Below are positions 1 through 6,429 of a DNA stretch of 16,029 bases, one piece after another (the first letter of the stretch is position 1; each line of letters opens with the position of its first letter). The position numbers and the translations under genes are program-made. This DNA is from Treponema sp. (GTDB lineage: Bacteria > Spirochaetota > Spirochaetia > Treponematales > Treponemataceae), in NCBI GenBank assembly GCA_016296655.1, contig JAEDIW010000052.1, positions 1 through 16,029 of the forward strand. The letters run 5' to 3'. The notes beneath the pieces are model-generated. The model was not told where the DNA came from. It was given only the letters and a program-made list of their open reading frames with translations, and did no database searches.

Positions 1-92
1 CCTAACACCAGCTTCAAATCCGACAACGCGGTCAAGCCGCGTTGCGGTTTAAGCCAATGCTATGCTTACACGCCACTGGCGTGTGGTTATAG
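1..92 (+). repeat. attC-like integron recombination site, copy 1 (5' edge cut)
   Basis: The element starts with CCTAACAC (an R''-like box RYYYAAC whose first base is outside the window) and ends near GTTATAG at 86-92. Its core folds as GCTT-C-AAA-T-CCG-A-CAACGCGG (11-31), loop TCAAG (32-36), then CCGCGTTGCGGTTTAAGC (37-54), leaving C15, T19 and A23 unpaired. Unpaired C and A at these two places match the extrahelical-base pattern known from class 1 integron cassette sites such as that of aadA. A second small hairpin, ACACGCC-ACT-GGCGTGT (68-84), sits before the R'-like end. The R arm pairs only partly (TAAC 3-6 with GTTA 86-89), so the exact crossover point is uncertain. Confidence 0.68.
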
Positions 93-110
93 AAACTCAA
101 CGGAGAGATT

Positions 111-1019
111 ATGACTGAAGAAGAGCTTTTCAAAAATGGTTATGAAGTCAAAGAAGGTAAATTATTAAGATATTTTGGATTCTGTACTTCAATCGAATTG
201 CCTCAAGAAATAAATGTTTTAGGAGAAAATTGTTTTGCATATAATGAAGACATTAATTCTTTTACAGGCTCTAAAAATCTGAAGATAATTGAACAGAATG
301 CATTTTATGGTTGTTGTAACTTGGAAACAGTTTGTTTATGCGACGGACTTAAAAAAATTGGGAAAAGTGCTTTTTCGTCATGTGGATTAAAAGAAATTTT
401 CATTCCTCAAAGTGTCAAAGAAATTGAAGAAAAAGCTTTTTTAGAATGTCATTCACTGAACAAAATTAAGTTGCCTGAAACTTTAGAATCAATAAGTGAC
501 AATCTTTTTGATAGCTGTGGAGAACTTAAAAGAATAGATCTTCCTGAACATCTTATTTCAATTGGTAAAGAATCCTTTGCCGGATGCAATAAACTAGAAA
601 GTCTAACTATTCCAAAGTCTGTTGAAAAAATAGGTGATAATGCATTTGGAACATATTTTTCAAATTTAAAAATAAAGTTTAATTGCAATAATTACAGACA
701 AGATGAAAATTTTATTTTTGGACCTGATGAAAAAATTATTAGTTACATTGGCTATAAAGCTGAAAATGAAATTGCAATTCCTGAGAATACAAAATCTATT
801 GGTGCATTTGTTTTTTCACGTTTTTCTGAATTGGAAAGTGTAATATTCCCGGCGTCTGTCGAAGAAATTGATGAAACAGCGTTTATGTACAACTTTGACA
901 ATTTAAGGTTGGAAACTCAGGAAAAAATAAAATCAATTTGGCTTGATATGGTTCAGAAAAGAAAACAAGAACAAGAGTTCAAAATGTTGAATCAGTTTTT
1001 AGATAGTTGTGATAAATAG
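111..1019 (+). CDS. BspA-type leucine-rich-repeat protein (integron cassette cargo)
   Basis: This 302-residue protein is made almost entirely of LRR_5/TpLRR-type repeats of about 23 residues, with the pattern LxxIxIPxSVxxIGxxAFxxC, for example IFIPQSVKEIEEKAFLEC and LTIPKSVEKIGDNAF. No signal peptide, lipobox or membrane segment is visible, so it is probably cytoplasmic, unlike the surface-exposed BspA adhesins. The start at 111 is supported by GGAGAG at 102-107. The C-terminus (about residues 275-302) is a charged helix rich in K, Q and E. The gene lies alone between two attC-like elements and has no obvious promoter, as expected for a cassette read through from outside the array. TpLRR proteins mediate protein binding; the ligand here is unknown. 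Confidence 0.85.
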   Translation: MTEEELFKNGYEVKEGKLLRYFGFCTSIELPQEINVLGENCFAYNEDINSFTGSKNLKIIEQNAFYGCCNLETVCLCDGLKKIGKSAFSSCGLKEIFIPQSVKEIEEKAFLECHSLNKIKLPETLESISDNLFDSCGELKRIDLPEHLISIGKESFAGCNKLESLTIPKSVEKIGDNAFGTYFSNLKIKFNCNNYRQDENFIFGPDEKIISYIGYKAENEIAIPENTKSIGAFVFSRFSELESVIFPASVEEIDETAFMYNFDNLRLETQEKIKSIWLDMVQKRKQEQEFKMLNQFLDSCDK

Positions 1020-1027
1020 ATATAAAA

Positions 1028-1133
1028 GCATAACACGCATTTCAAATCATCGACACGCAGTCAATCTGCCTGCAGTTTAAAATTATTGCCAATCAATCAT
1101 GCCTAGAGGGTAGACTGATTGGCAATATTATAT
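1028..1133 (+). repeat. attC-like integron recombination site, copy 2
   Basis: The element opens with GCATAACACGC (1028-1038), followed by TTTCAAATC (1040-1048), directly comparable with copy 1. TT-C-AAA (1041-1046) can pair with TTTAA (1076-1080), leaving C1043 unpaired as in copy 1. GCAG/CTGC (1057-1060 with 1066-1069) closes the loop. The L arms are partly eroded. As in copy 1, a second hairpin follows: ATTGCCAATCA (1085-1095) pairs perfectly with TGATTGGCAAT (1116-1126). The 3' end ATTATAT (1127-1133) corresponds to GTTATAG of copy 1. Confidence 0.6.
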
Positions 1134-1148
1134 CCAGAATAATGAACT

Positions 1149-1176
1149 TTGCTTTATTTTTCATGCAAATTATGTT
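1149..1176 (+). promoter_or_regulatory. Possible promoter of the toxin-antitoxin cassette
   Basis: TTGCTT (1149-1154) and TATGTT (1171-1176) are spaced by 16 bp. TATATT at 1176-1181 is an alternative -10 but would give too long a spacer. The elements are imperfect. Toxin-antitoxin cassettes in integrons usually carry their own promoter, which is why it was looked for here. Confidence 0.3.
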
Positions 1177-1199
1177 ATATTGTAAATCGGAGGTTCAAT

Positions 1200-1478
1200 A
1201 TGGCAATGTTACAAGTCAGAGATATAGATGACCGATTATATGACAGACTGAAATTTGCAGCAAAGCATGATAACCGTTCGATAAGTCAGCAAGTAGTTAC
1301 AATATTACAAAACTACTTTACATCTGTTCCATCAAAAAGAAAAAATGCTACAGAAGAATTCTTAAAACTGGCAGGTTCATGGGAAGATACCAGAACGGCA
1401 GAAGAAATTGTCGAAGATATTTATGATTCAAGAAAAGATTCAAAACGATTTGAGGGATTAGATGGCATATTTGATTGA
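1200..1478 (+). CDS. vapB: Ribbon-helix-helix antitoxin, VapB/FitA-like
   Basis: This 92-residue protein has an N-terminal ribbon-helix-helix pattern: a strand MLQVRDID at 3-10, then two helices through about residue 45 with RLYDRLKFAAKH and SISQQVVTILQNYF. This fold binds operator DNA as a dimer. The acidic C-terminal half (about 50-92) would wrap and inhibit the toxin. ATG 1200 is chosen because GGAGG (1189-1193) lies 6 nt upstream; an upstream TTG at 1149 in the same frame has no ribosome site and would add an unrelated 17 residues. The 3' end overlaps the toxin gene by 17 nt, so the two are translationally coupled. Family-level autorepression by the toxin-antitoxin complex is expected but no clear operator was identified. 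Confidence 0.85.
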   Translation: MAMLQVRDIDDRLYDRLKFAAKHDNRSISQQVVTILQNYFTSVPSKRKNATEEFLKLAGSWEDTRTAEEIVEDIYDSRKDSKRFEGLDGIFD

Positions 1479-1860
1479 TACAGACACAATTGTTTTTGCT
1501 CTTCGTAATGAAAAATCTGTAATAGAAAAATTTGAAGAAAATAAAAATATACCAATTTCAATTTCTATGATTACCTATGCGGAACTTGTTTTTGGTGCAA
1601 AACGTTCTCAAAATGAACAAAAAAATATGATAAAAGTAAATCATATTCGTGAAATTTATCCTATTGAAGAATTGAATGAAGGTGTTATGGAAGTATTTGC
1701 TGACATAAAAGCACAAACGCTTGCAGATGGAATAAGAATCGAAGATATGGATTTACTTATAGCAGCAACTGCTATTTATAATGAATTGACTTTAGTAACA
1801 AACAATACAAAACACTTCAAAAATATTCCTAATCTTAAACTTGAAAACTGGAAAGAATAA
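1462..1860 (+). CDS. vapC: PIN-domain ribonuclease toxin, VapC-like
   Basis: This 132-residue single PIN domain has the usual VapC length. The acidic metal-binding residues of the family are visible: D6 in YLIDTDTIVF, E41 in TYAELVFG, and D95/D97 in IEDMDLLIAA, with the TNN motif (113-115) near the C-terminus. VapC toxins cleave specific RNAs such as tRNA or rRNA in a magnesium-dependent way; the target here cannot be told from sequence. The start ATG at 1462 lies inside the antitoxin gene, which keeps toxin synthesis dependent on antitoxin translation. As the last cassette before the terminator, the pair probably stabilises the array. Confidence 0.92.
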   Translation: MAYLIDTDTIVFALRNEKSVIEKFEENKNIPISISMITYAELVFGAKRSQNEQKNMIKVNHIREIYPIEELNEGVMEVFADIKAQTLADGIRIEDMDLLIAATAIYNELTLVTNNTKHFKNIPNLKLENWKE

Positions 1861-1862
1861 AA

Positions 1863-1937
1863 CCTGACACGCATTTCAAATTACCGCCACCGGATTTTAT
1901 AGCGGATATTATAAACAAACTTAAACAGGTGTTTACG
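1863..1937 (+). repeat. attC-like integron recombination site, copy 3 (degenerate, terminal)
   Basis: CCTGACACGCATTTCAAATT (1863-1882) aligns with the starts of copies 1 and 2, and CCGC (1884-1887) can pair with GCGG (1902-1905). ACAC near the start can pair with GTGT at 1930-1933. The right half is poorly conserved, as expected for the last site of an array. Boundaries are approximate. Confidence 0.5.
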
Positions 1938-1965
1938 GGCGACTCAAAACGGGTCGCCTTTTTTT
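1938..1965 (+). terminator. Rho-independent terminator closing the cassette array
   Basis: GGCGACTC (1938-1945) pairs with GGGTCGCC (1951-1958) around loop AAAAC, with one G-U pair, and is followed by seven T residues (1959-1965). It separates the cassette array from the promoter of the next gene. Confidence 0.88.
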
Positions 1966-1976
1966 ATAGCAAAAAG

Positions 1977-2004
1977 TTGTCATTTCGTAAAAAAATCCTA
2001 TATT
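1977..2004 (+). promoter_or_regulatory. Sigma-70-type promoter for the tandem-AAA gene
   Basis: TTGTCA (1977-1982) and TATATT (1999-2004) are separated by 16 bp. A start near 2011 would give a leader of roughly 47 nt carrying the GGAGG ribosome site at 2049-2053. It lies just after a terminator, which supports a new transcription unit here. Confidence 0.6.
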
Positions 2005-2057
2005 CCTATAGCACAGAATTTGTTTTTAATTGGTTTCAGAAATAATTCGGAGGAAAA

Positions 2058-4361
2058 ATGAAAAATACAATCATGGCTCTTAAAAACTGCAATGAAAATG
2101 ATGTTTATGGAATTGCAGTTTATGCTTACCGTTTGATTTGTGACAGTGATGAATACTGCAATCATGAAGAAATGCAGCATCTTTACAATGCCCTTGTTAA
2201 AAAATTAAAACTTGAAAAACATTCTCAATCTGTTATGGATGCCTACATTCAAAAACTCCTCAAAAAAGGAATCCTTACTCCAAGCGAAAACTTAGGAAAG
2301 AGATCCAATCCATTTGATATGCCTGGCAGACTTCCTGTTTGCTATAATGAAGACAATCAGGCTTATGGTGAATGTGGTCAGTGGTCTACCCGAAACATTT
2401 CAGACATCAATCTGGTAAGATGTATCTTTACAGGCGAAGAGAAAAATTTTCAGGGAATTTTCGGTGCCACTTTTTTCTGCAAGCCTGTTGAAGCTGATGA
2501 AGAGTTTAGAATTCCAAAATCAATCCGAATTCCTGCAGAAATCCTTAAAAAAACTGCGGACTGTTCCAGCGTAAAATTCCTTCAGGATGCACTCAAGCTT
2601 TCTGACGAAGAAACTGAATTGCTCAGCTGTTGTTACAAGTTAAATGCCGTCAAGGAAATTTACGATGTCATAAACGATTTGTGGCGTTGTGACAGTGACA
2701 GACTAGGACTTTTGGCTACATCACTCCAGAAACAGAAAAAAGACATCAGAAAACTTCTCCGCTCTGAAGAAAAACTTCATTCTTTCGGGCTTATAAACGA
2801 CGAAGGTGAGTTTGAGTATGATGCCATGGCCTGCATTGAAGGTCAGGATTTAAATATTTACTTTGCGGACATCATCAGCAAGAACAAAAGCGAAAAAACT
2901 TTCGCATTGGACAGTTTTGCAGTTAAGCCGGAAAAAACTCAGCTCATCAAAAGGCTTTTGACTGGCGATTCAAGCGGAAATTTCCTGATTTATGGGGCTC
3001 CAGGTGCTGGAAAAACGGAATACGTAAAAACTCTCATCAAGGAATGTGGACTTAAACCTTTGTTCTTCAAAAATGACCTTGAAGTCAAAAAAGGTGATGA
3101 CGATGATGGATTTTCTGCACTTTACCGTCTTAACTGTCTTTTGAATGTAAAGCAGCCTGAACATATTATTGTTGTAGATGAGGCTGAATCAATTCTCAAA
3201 ACAACCGGTTCTTTCTTTGGAATGAAATTCTCTCTTCCAACAAAAGGAACCGTAAACAAAATGCTGGAAACGACTGAAAACAAAGTAATCTGGCTGATGA
3301 ATTACACAAATCAGCTGGATGATTCCACTTTGCGACGCTTCAACTATTCCATGCGTTTTGCCGAAATGCCAAAAAACATGCTCCGTTCAATTACGGAAAC
3401 AAAGTTGAAGGACTTGAAGATGTATCCCGAAGTAAAGACGGAAATTCTTAATTTGCTGGACAAATTTCATGTAACTGGCAGTTCCGTAGACAACATCGTA
3501 AAAACTGTAAAAGGAATGGACTGTTCAAAGAAAAATTCCGAGACGGTAATTCAGGATGTAAGGGCAGTTCTTGAAGCAAATTCTCAGCTTATTTACGGAA
3601 AGCCAAAAATGCGTGAAATGGTTAACGACTCTTACGACCTTTCCGTTTTGAACACTTCAATTCCACCTGAAGACCTTGTGGAAATGGTTCAGGCTGCAGC
3701 TGAATATGAAGAAGAAAACCGTTCAAACCAGTCTGGCATCCGAATGTTATTTTACGGTCTCAGCGGAACGGGAAAAACGGAGCTGGTTCGTTACCTTGCA
3801 GAAAAGCTGAACAAAAAAATCATTCTTAAGCGTGCATCCGACATTATGGGAAAATATGTAGGTGAAAATGAAAAGAACATTCGTGAAGCTTTTGAAGAAG
3901 CCGAAGCAAATGATGCAGTTCTGCTCTTTGACGAAGCAGACTCATTCTTTGCGGACAGAAGCAGTGCAAGAACAAGCTGGGAACGATCTACCGTAAATGA
4001 ATTTTTAACTCAGATGGAAGAATACTCGGGAATTCTTGTTTGCACAACAAATCTCCGCAAAATTATGGATCCGGCACTGGAAAGAAGATTCCATATAATG
4101 ACTGAGTTCAAGCCGCTTAAAAAAGAAGGGATTGAAAAACTTCTGGGAAAATTTTTCAGAAACTATGACTTTGACGAAAAATCTCTTGAAAAAATCTCGG
4201 CTTATGGAAGCTGCACTCCAGGTGACTTTGGTGCTTTAAGTGGAAGGGTAAGGTTCATTCCAAAAGCTAAGTTGAGTTCTGAATACATCGTAAACGAGCT
4301 TTGCAATATTCAGAAAGAAAAAGAAAACCAGGGAGGTCACAGCATTGGATTTGGAGCTTGA
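2058..4361 (+). CDS. Tandem AAA+ ATPase (two AAA modules plus N-terminal domain)
   Basis: This 767-residue protein has a helical N-terminal region of about 300 residues of unrecognised type, followed by two AAA modules. Module 1 has Walker A GAPGAGKT (313-320) and Walker B VVDEAE (372-377), with a TLRRF arginine motif further on. Module 2 is a classic AAA domain: GLSGTGKT (567-574), LLFDEAD (622-628), sensor asparagine N665 in CTTN, and arginine pair R676/R677 in LERRF. All expected catalytic residues are present, so both modules may hydrolyse ATP. No membrane segment, protease or nuclease motif was seen, so a remodelling or chaperone-like role in the cytoplasm is inferred. GGAGG (2049-2053) precedes the ATG. 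Its 3' end overlaps the next gene by 17 nt. Confidence 0.9.
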   Translation: MKNTIMALKNCNENDVYGIAVYAYRLICDSDEYCNHEEMQHLYNALVKKLKLEKHSQSVMDAYIQKLLKKGILTPSENLGKRSNPFDMPGRLPVCYNEDNQAYGECGQWSTRNISDINLVRCIFTGEEKNFQGIFGATFFCKPVEADEEFRIPKSIRIPAEILKKTADCSSVKFLQDALKLSDEETELLSCCYKLNAVKEIYDVINDLWRCDSDRLGLLATSLQKQKKDIRKLLRSEEKLHSFGLINDEGEFEYDAMACIEGQDLNIYFADIISKNKSEKTFALDSFAVKPEKTQLIKRLLTGDSSGNFLIYGAPGAGKTEYVKTLIKECGLKPLFFKNDLEVKKGDDDDGFSALYRLNCLLNVKQPEHIIVVDEAESILKTTGSFFGMKFSLPTKGTVNKMLETTENKVIWLMNYTNQLDDSTLRRFNYSMRFAEMPKNMLRSITETKLKDLKMYPEVKTEILNLLDKFHVTGSSVDNIVKTVKGMDCSKKNSETVIQDVRAVLEANSQLIYGKPKMREMVNDSYDLSVLNTSIPPEDLVEMVQAAAEYEEENRSNQSGIRMLFYGLSGTGKTELVRYLAEKLNKKIILKRASDIMGKYVGENEKNIREAFEEAEANDAVLLFDEADSFFADRSSARTSWERSTVNEFLTQMEEYSGILVCTTNLRKIMDPALERRFHIMTEFKPLKKEGIEKLLGKFFRNYDFDEKSLEKISAYGSCTPGDFGALSGRVRFIPKAKLSSEYIVNELCNIQKEKENQGGHSIGFGA

Positions 4362-4977
4362 GTCTGAATACTTCAAAAATAAGTTTTCTGGCGATGAATT
4401 TACACTTGCTCCTTTTAAAAAGGAAGTCTGTTTGGGAATTTCCTTTCATGATGATAGCTATTCAGAGCTTCTGATAGACGCATTTTGGGATATGGGACTG
4501 GACGTTTTTGATCAGCAAAATGAACCCCTATCAAAACTGTTCTTCGCGTCGATGTTGGATGACTCTTTAGAATACATTTCACTTTTTTTCTATATAGGTG
4601 AAGAAGAAATAATGAGCTTTTCTGTTCCAATGGAATATAACTCAGAGAAGTTGCTTGAAACAGTAAAACCTGTCTTCAAGAATTTCTGGGAAACCCATTT
4701 TGAAGAAATAATAGAAGTTCGGCGATACAACCGCGGCATTGTGGAAAAACTAAGTCAGAAAAATTCAGCTTATGCGTTCCGATTACTTTACATGTATTAT
4801 CGTAAAATTGAAATGGATTCTACCAATAGAAAATTCTTCTGGCTTAAAAAATGGGCCTCAAGAAGTTCCGTGGGAAGAAAGCGACTTCTGAAATACTACA
4901 GACAACACCATGAATATAGTAAGGCAGAAAAATTAAGCTGGCTTTCTCAGGGTGAAAACAAAAGAGATAATTTTTAG
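4345..4977 (+). CDS. Unknown 210-aa protein translationally coupled to the AAA ATPase
   Basis: The start is TTG at 4345, chosen because GGGAGG (4331-4336) lies 8 nt upstream and no ATG is better placed. The frame begins inside the end of the AAA gene, a strong sign of coupled translation and of the two products working together. Residues 25-110 look like a mixed alpha/beta domain with acidic patches (FHDDSYSELLIDAF, FFASMLDDSLEYISL). The C-terminal third is basic, aromatic and helical (LLYMYYRKIEM, RKRLLKYYRQHHEY), resembling short helical-repeat or nucleic-acid-binding segments. No membrane helix or known catalytic motif was recognised, and no family could be assigned. It could be an adaptor or substrate of the ATPase. 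Confidence 0.75.
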   Translation: MDLELESEYFKNKFSGDEFTLAPFKKEVCLGISFHDDSYSELLIDAFWDMGLDVFDQQNEPLSKLFFASMLDDSLEYISLFFYIGEEEIMSFSVPMEYNSEKLLETVKPVFKNFWETHFEEIIEVRRYNRGIVEKLSQKNSAYAFRLLYMYYRKIEMDSTNRKFFWLKKWASRSSVGRKRLLKYYRQHHEYSKAEKLSWLSQGENKRDNF

Positions 4978-4984
4978 AATACTG

Positions 4985-4993
4985 TGATATAAT
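4985..4993 (+). promoter_or_regulatory. Extended -10 promoter, apparently giving a leaderless mRNA
   Basis: TGATATAAT (4985-4993) is a perfect extended -10 (TGn-TATAAT) with no clear -35, which such promoters do not need. Transcription would begin about 7 nt downstream, at or next to the A of the ATG at 5001. No Shine-Dalgarno sequence precedes that ATG (AATCGAAACA), consistent with a leaderless transcript. Confidence 0.55.
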
Positions 4994-5000
4994 CGAAACA

Positions 5001-6155
5001 ATGGAATTTGATGCTGAAAAATTTGAAATAGAAGAAGTTAATGACTGGGTGATTTTACGAAAATATCATGGAAACGATGAAAAACTGGTCATCCCGGAAG
5101 GTGTAACAGACATTTATTTTGAAGCCTTTGGAGAATCTTTAATCGACAAAGGTTTTTGCACTAAAGAAATAGTTCTTCCAGAAAGTCTTACAACGATTTA
5201 TGATGCAGCCTTTGCCGGATTCAGAAACCTTGAAAAAATCAATCTTCCACCTTATCTCGACAGCATTGGAATAATGACTTTTTTTAATTGTCCAAAGCTC
5301 AAGGAAATTAAGGTTCCTGCCAGTGTAAGTGCAGTTTACCGTCTGATTCTTGCAGAAGACAATATCAATCTTATTCTTCCAGATACTCTTGAAACAGTTT
5401 CCCAGGATTGTGTCTATGTGAGGAACAGTTTTTCAAATGAAGAAACAGTTAAAGCTCTGCTGAAAAATCCTGTTTACGAAATTATTGATGACTATATGGT
5501 AAACACGAATACAGGAACACTTCTGTTTAAAGTTCATGAATTTGGCGATGTTGTAGACATTCCCACAGGAATTTCAGAAATTGCCAGCGATGCATTTAGT
5601 GAAGGAATTTTTTATGAAGTTGATTTAAGTGAAAATGAAAAATCATATCTTAAAAACTTAAAACGCATAAAAGAAGTCCATCTGCCTGCATCTGTAAAGA
5701 GAATCTGCAGCAATGCCTTCAGCTGGTGTGAGAAAATTGAAAAAATAACATATGATGGAAATCCAAAAAATCTGATAATTGAAAGAGATGCTTTTGAATA
5801 TTGCTATCTGTTTGAAAAAAATGCTGGCTCTTTTTTAACGGAAACAAGAAAACCAGAACCTTCTCCTGGTGACGGCAAAGTCAAAAAAGACAAAAACAAG
5901 CGGTTCACCCATCTGATGCTGGAAAGGCTTGTCATCATAAACAAAATTCTAAAATCCGGACTGTGTCTGAATTCTGAGCAGATTCGTCAGAAAGTGAACG
6001 AAGAACTTAATCTTTTTGACATTGAAGACCAGTATAGTCTAAGAACAATCAGCACGGATATTGAAACTTTGATCGATAGATTTGATGCACCTATACTCTA
6101 CGACCGGAAAAAACACGGTTATGTCTACACAGATGCTTTTGACCTTCAATTCTAG
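5001..6155 (+). CDS. LRR protein fused to a WYL-regulator-type winged helix
   Basis: Residues 1 to about 285 carry BspA/LRR_5-type repeats, for example LPESLTTIYDAAFAGFRNL and LPASVKRICSNAF. After a charged linker, residues 300-384 resemble the N-terminal DNA-binding domain of WYL-family regulators: helix ERLVIINKILKSG, recognition segment LRTISTDIETLIDRF, then the wing DAPILYDRKKHGYVYTD. The WYL sensor domain that normally follows is absent, and the LRR block sits at the opposite end instead. I infer a transcriptional regulator whose LRR part senses a protein or other ligand. It has its own extended -10 and no ribosome site, follows the previous gene after 23 nt, and is closed by a strong terminator. 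It could alternatively bind DNA without regulating. Confidence 0.82.
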   Translation: MEFDAEKFEIEEVNDWVILRKYHGNDEKLVIPEGVTDIYFEAFGESLIDKGFCTKEIVLPESLTTIYDAAFAGFRNLEKINLPPYLDSIGIMTFFNCPKLKEIKVPASVSAVYRLILAEDNINLILPDTLETVSQDCVYVRNSFSNEETVKALLKNPVYEIIDDYMVNTNTGTLLFKVHEFGDVVDIPTGISEIASDAFSEGIFYEVDLSENEKSYLKNLKRIKEVHLPASVKRICSNAFSWCEKIEKITYDGNPKNLIIERDAFEYCYLFEKNAGSFLTETRKPEPSPGDGKVKKDKNKRFTHLMLERLVIINKILKSGLCLNSEQIRQKVNEELNLFDIEDQYSLRTISTDIETLIDRFDAPILYDRKKHGYVYTDAFDLQF

Positions 6156-6173
6156 TCAAAAAACATAAAATCT

Positions 6174-6218
6174 AATCCGCAAATTTGAAGAAAATTCAGA
6201 TTTGCGGATTTTTTTTTT
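6174..6218 (+). terminator. Rho-independent terminator after the LRR-winged-helix gene
   Basis: A 16-bp stem with one G-U pair forms between 6174-6189 and 6195-6210 (AATCCGCAAATTTGAA on the left arm) around loop GAAAA, followed directly by a T tract to 6218. It is the strongest terminator in the window and cuts the + strand genes into two transcription units. Confidence 0.93.
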
Positions 6219-6255
6219 CATTTTTTTTTCAATTTAAATTCACTCTGAAGTCAGA

Positions 6256-6283
6256 TTGCAGAGCAGGTAAGTATATTTATATG
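6256..6283 (+). promoter_or_regulatory. Candidate promoter of the sigma-factor unit
   Basis: TTGCAG (6256-6261) and TATATG (6278-6283) are spaced by 16 bp in an AT-rich stretch following the terminator. A start near 6290 would give a leader of about 140 nt before the ATG. Other AT-rich hexamers nearby make the choice uncertain. Confidence 0.3.
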
Positions 6284-6319
6284 TGCATCCTGACTTATTA
6301 AATACAAACAAGTTGCGTG

Positions 6320-6341
6320 CTATCACTAAATGATAGAGTGA
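6320..6341 (+). promoter_or_regulatory. Inverted repeat in the sigma-factor leader
   Basis: CTATCA (6320-6325) and TGATAG (6331-6336) form a perfect palindrome around CTAAA. An overlapping alternative pairing is TCACT (6323-6327) with AGTGA (6337-6341). The two pairings exclude one another, so this may be an operator or a switching RNA element; neither is proven. Confidence 0.35.
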
Positions 6342-6406
6342 CAGGAGAATAATAGGAAAGGGTAGTGCAGTTAAAGTTGGCTGGGGAAACTCAGAAATAT
6401 CAGTTT

Positions 6407-6424
6407 TTGTCGAGAGACAAGGAA
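6407..6424 (+). promoter_or_regulatory. GNRA-capped hairpin abutting the weak ribosome site of the sigma factor
   Basis: TTGTC (6407-6411), loop GAGA, GACAA (6416-6420) ends immediately before GGAAAA (6421-6426), the only Shine-Dalgarno-like sequence before ATG 6430. The last AA of the stem is part of the AAGGA ribosome-binding stretch, so folding could limit initiation. Confidence 0.4.
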
Positions 6425-6429
6425 AAAAA

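Noticed and set aside
449..688. Minus-strand open frame inside the LRR gene
   Set aside because: Complement of a clear LRR coding sequence, without ribosome site.
1149..1199. Upstream TTG start for the antitoxin
   Set aside because: No ribosome site, and the added residues come from the promoter/attC region; GGAGG fits ATG 1200.
1..1937. Three spaced repeats as a CRISPR array
   Set aside because: Copies are about 0.8-1 kb apart, differ strongly and flank genes; attC-like sites explain them better.
6337..6429. In-frame N-terminal extension of the sigma factor
   Set aside because: The frame is open but has no ATG, GTG or TTG start, and the family's region 1.2 begins at ATG 6430.
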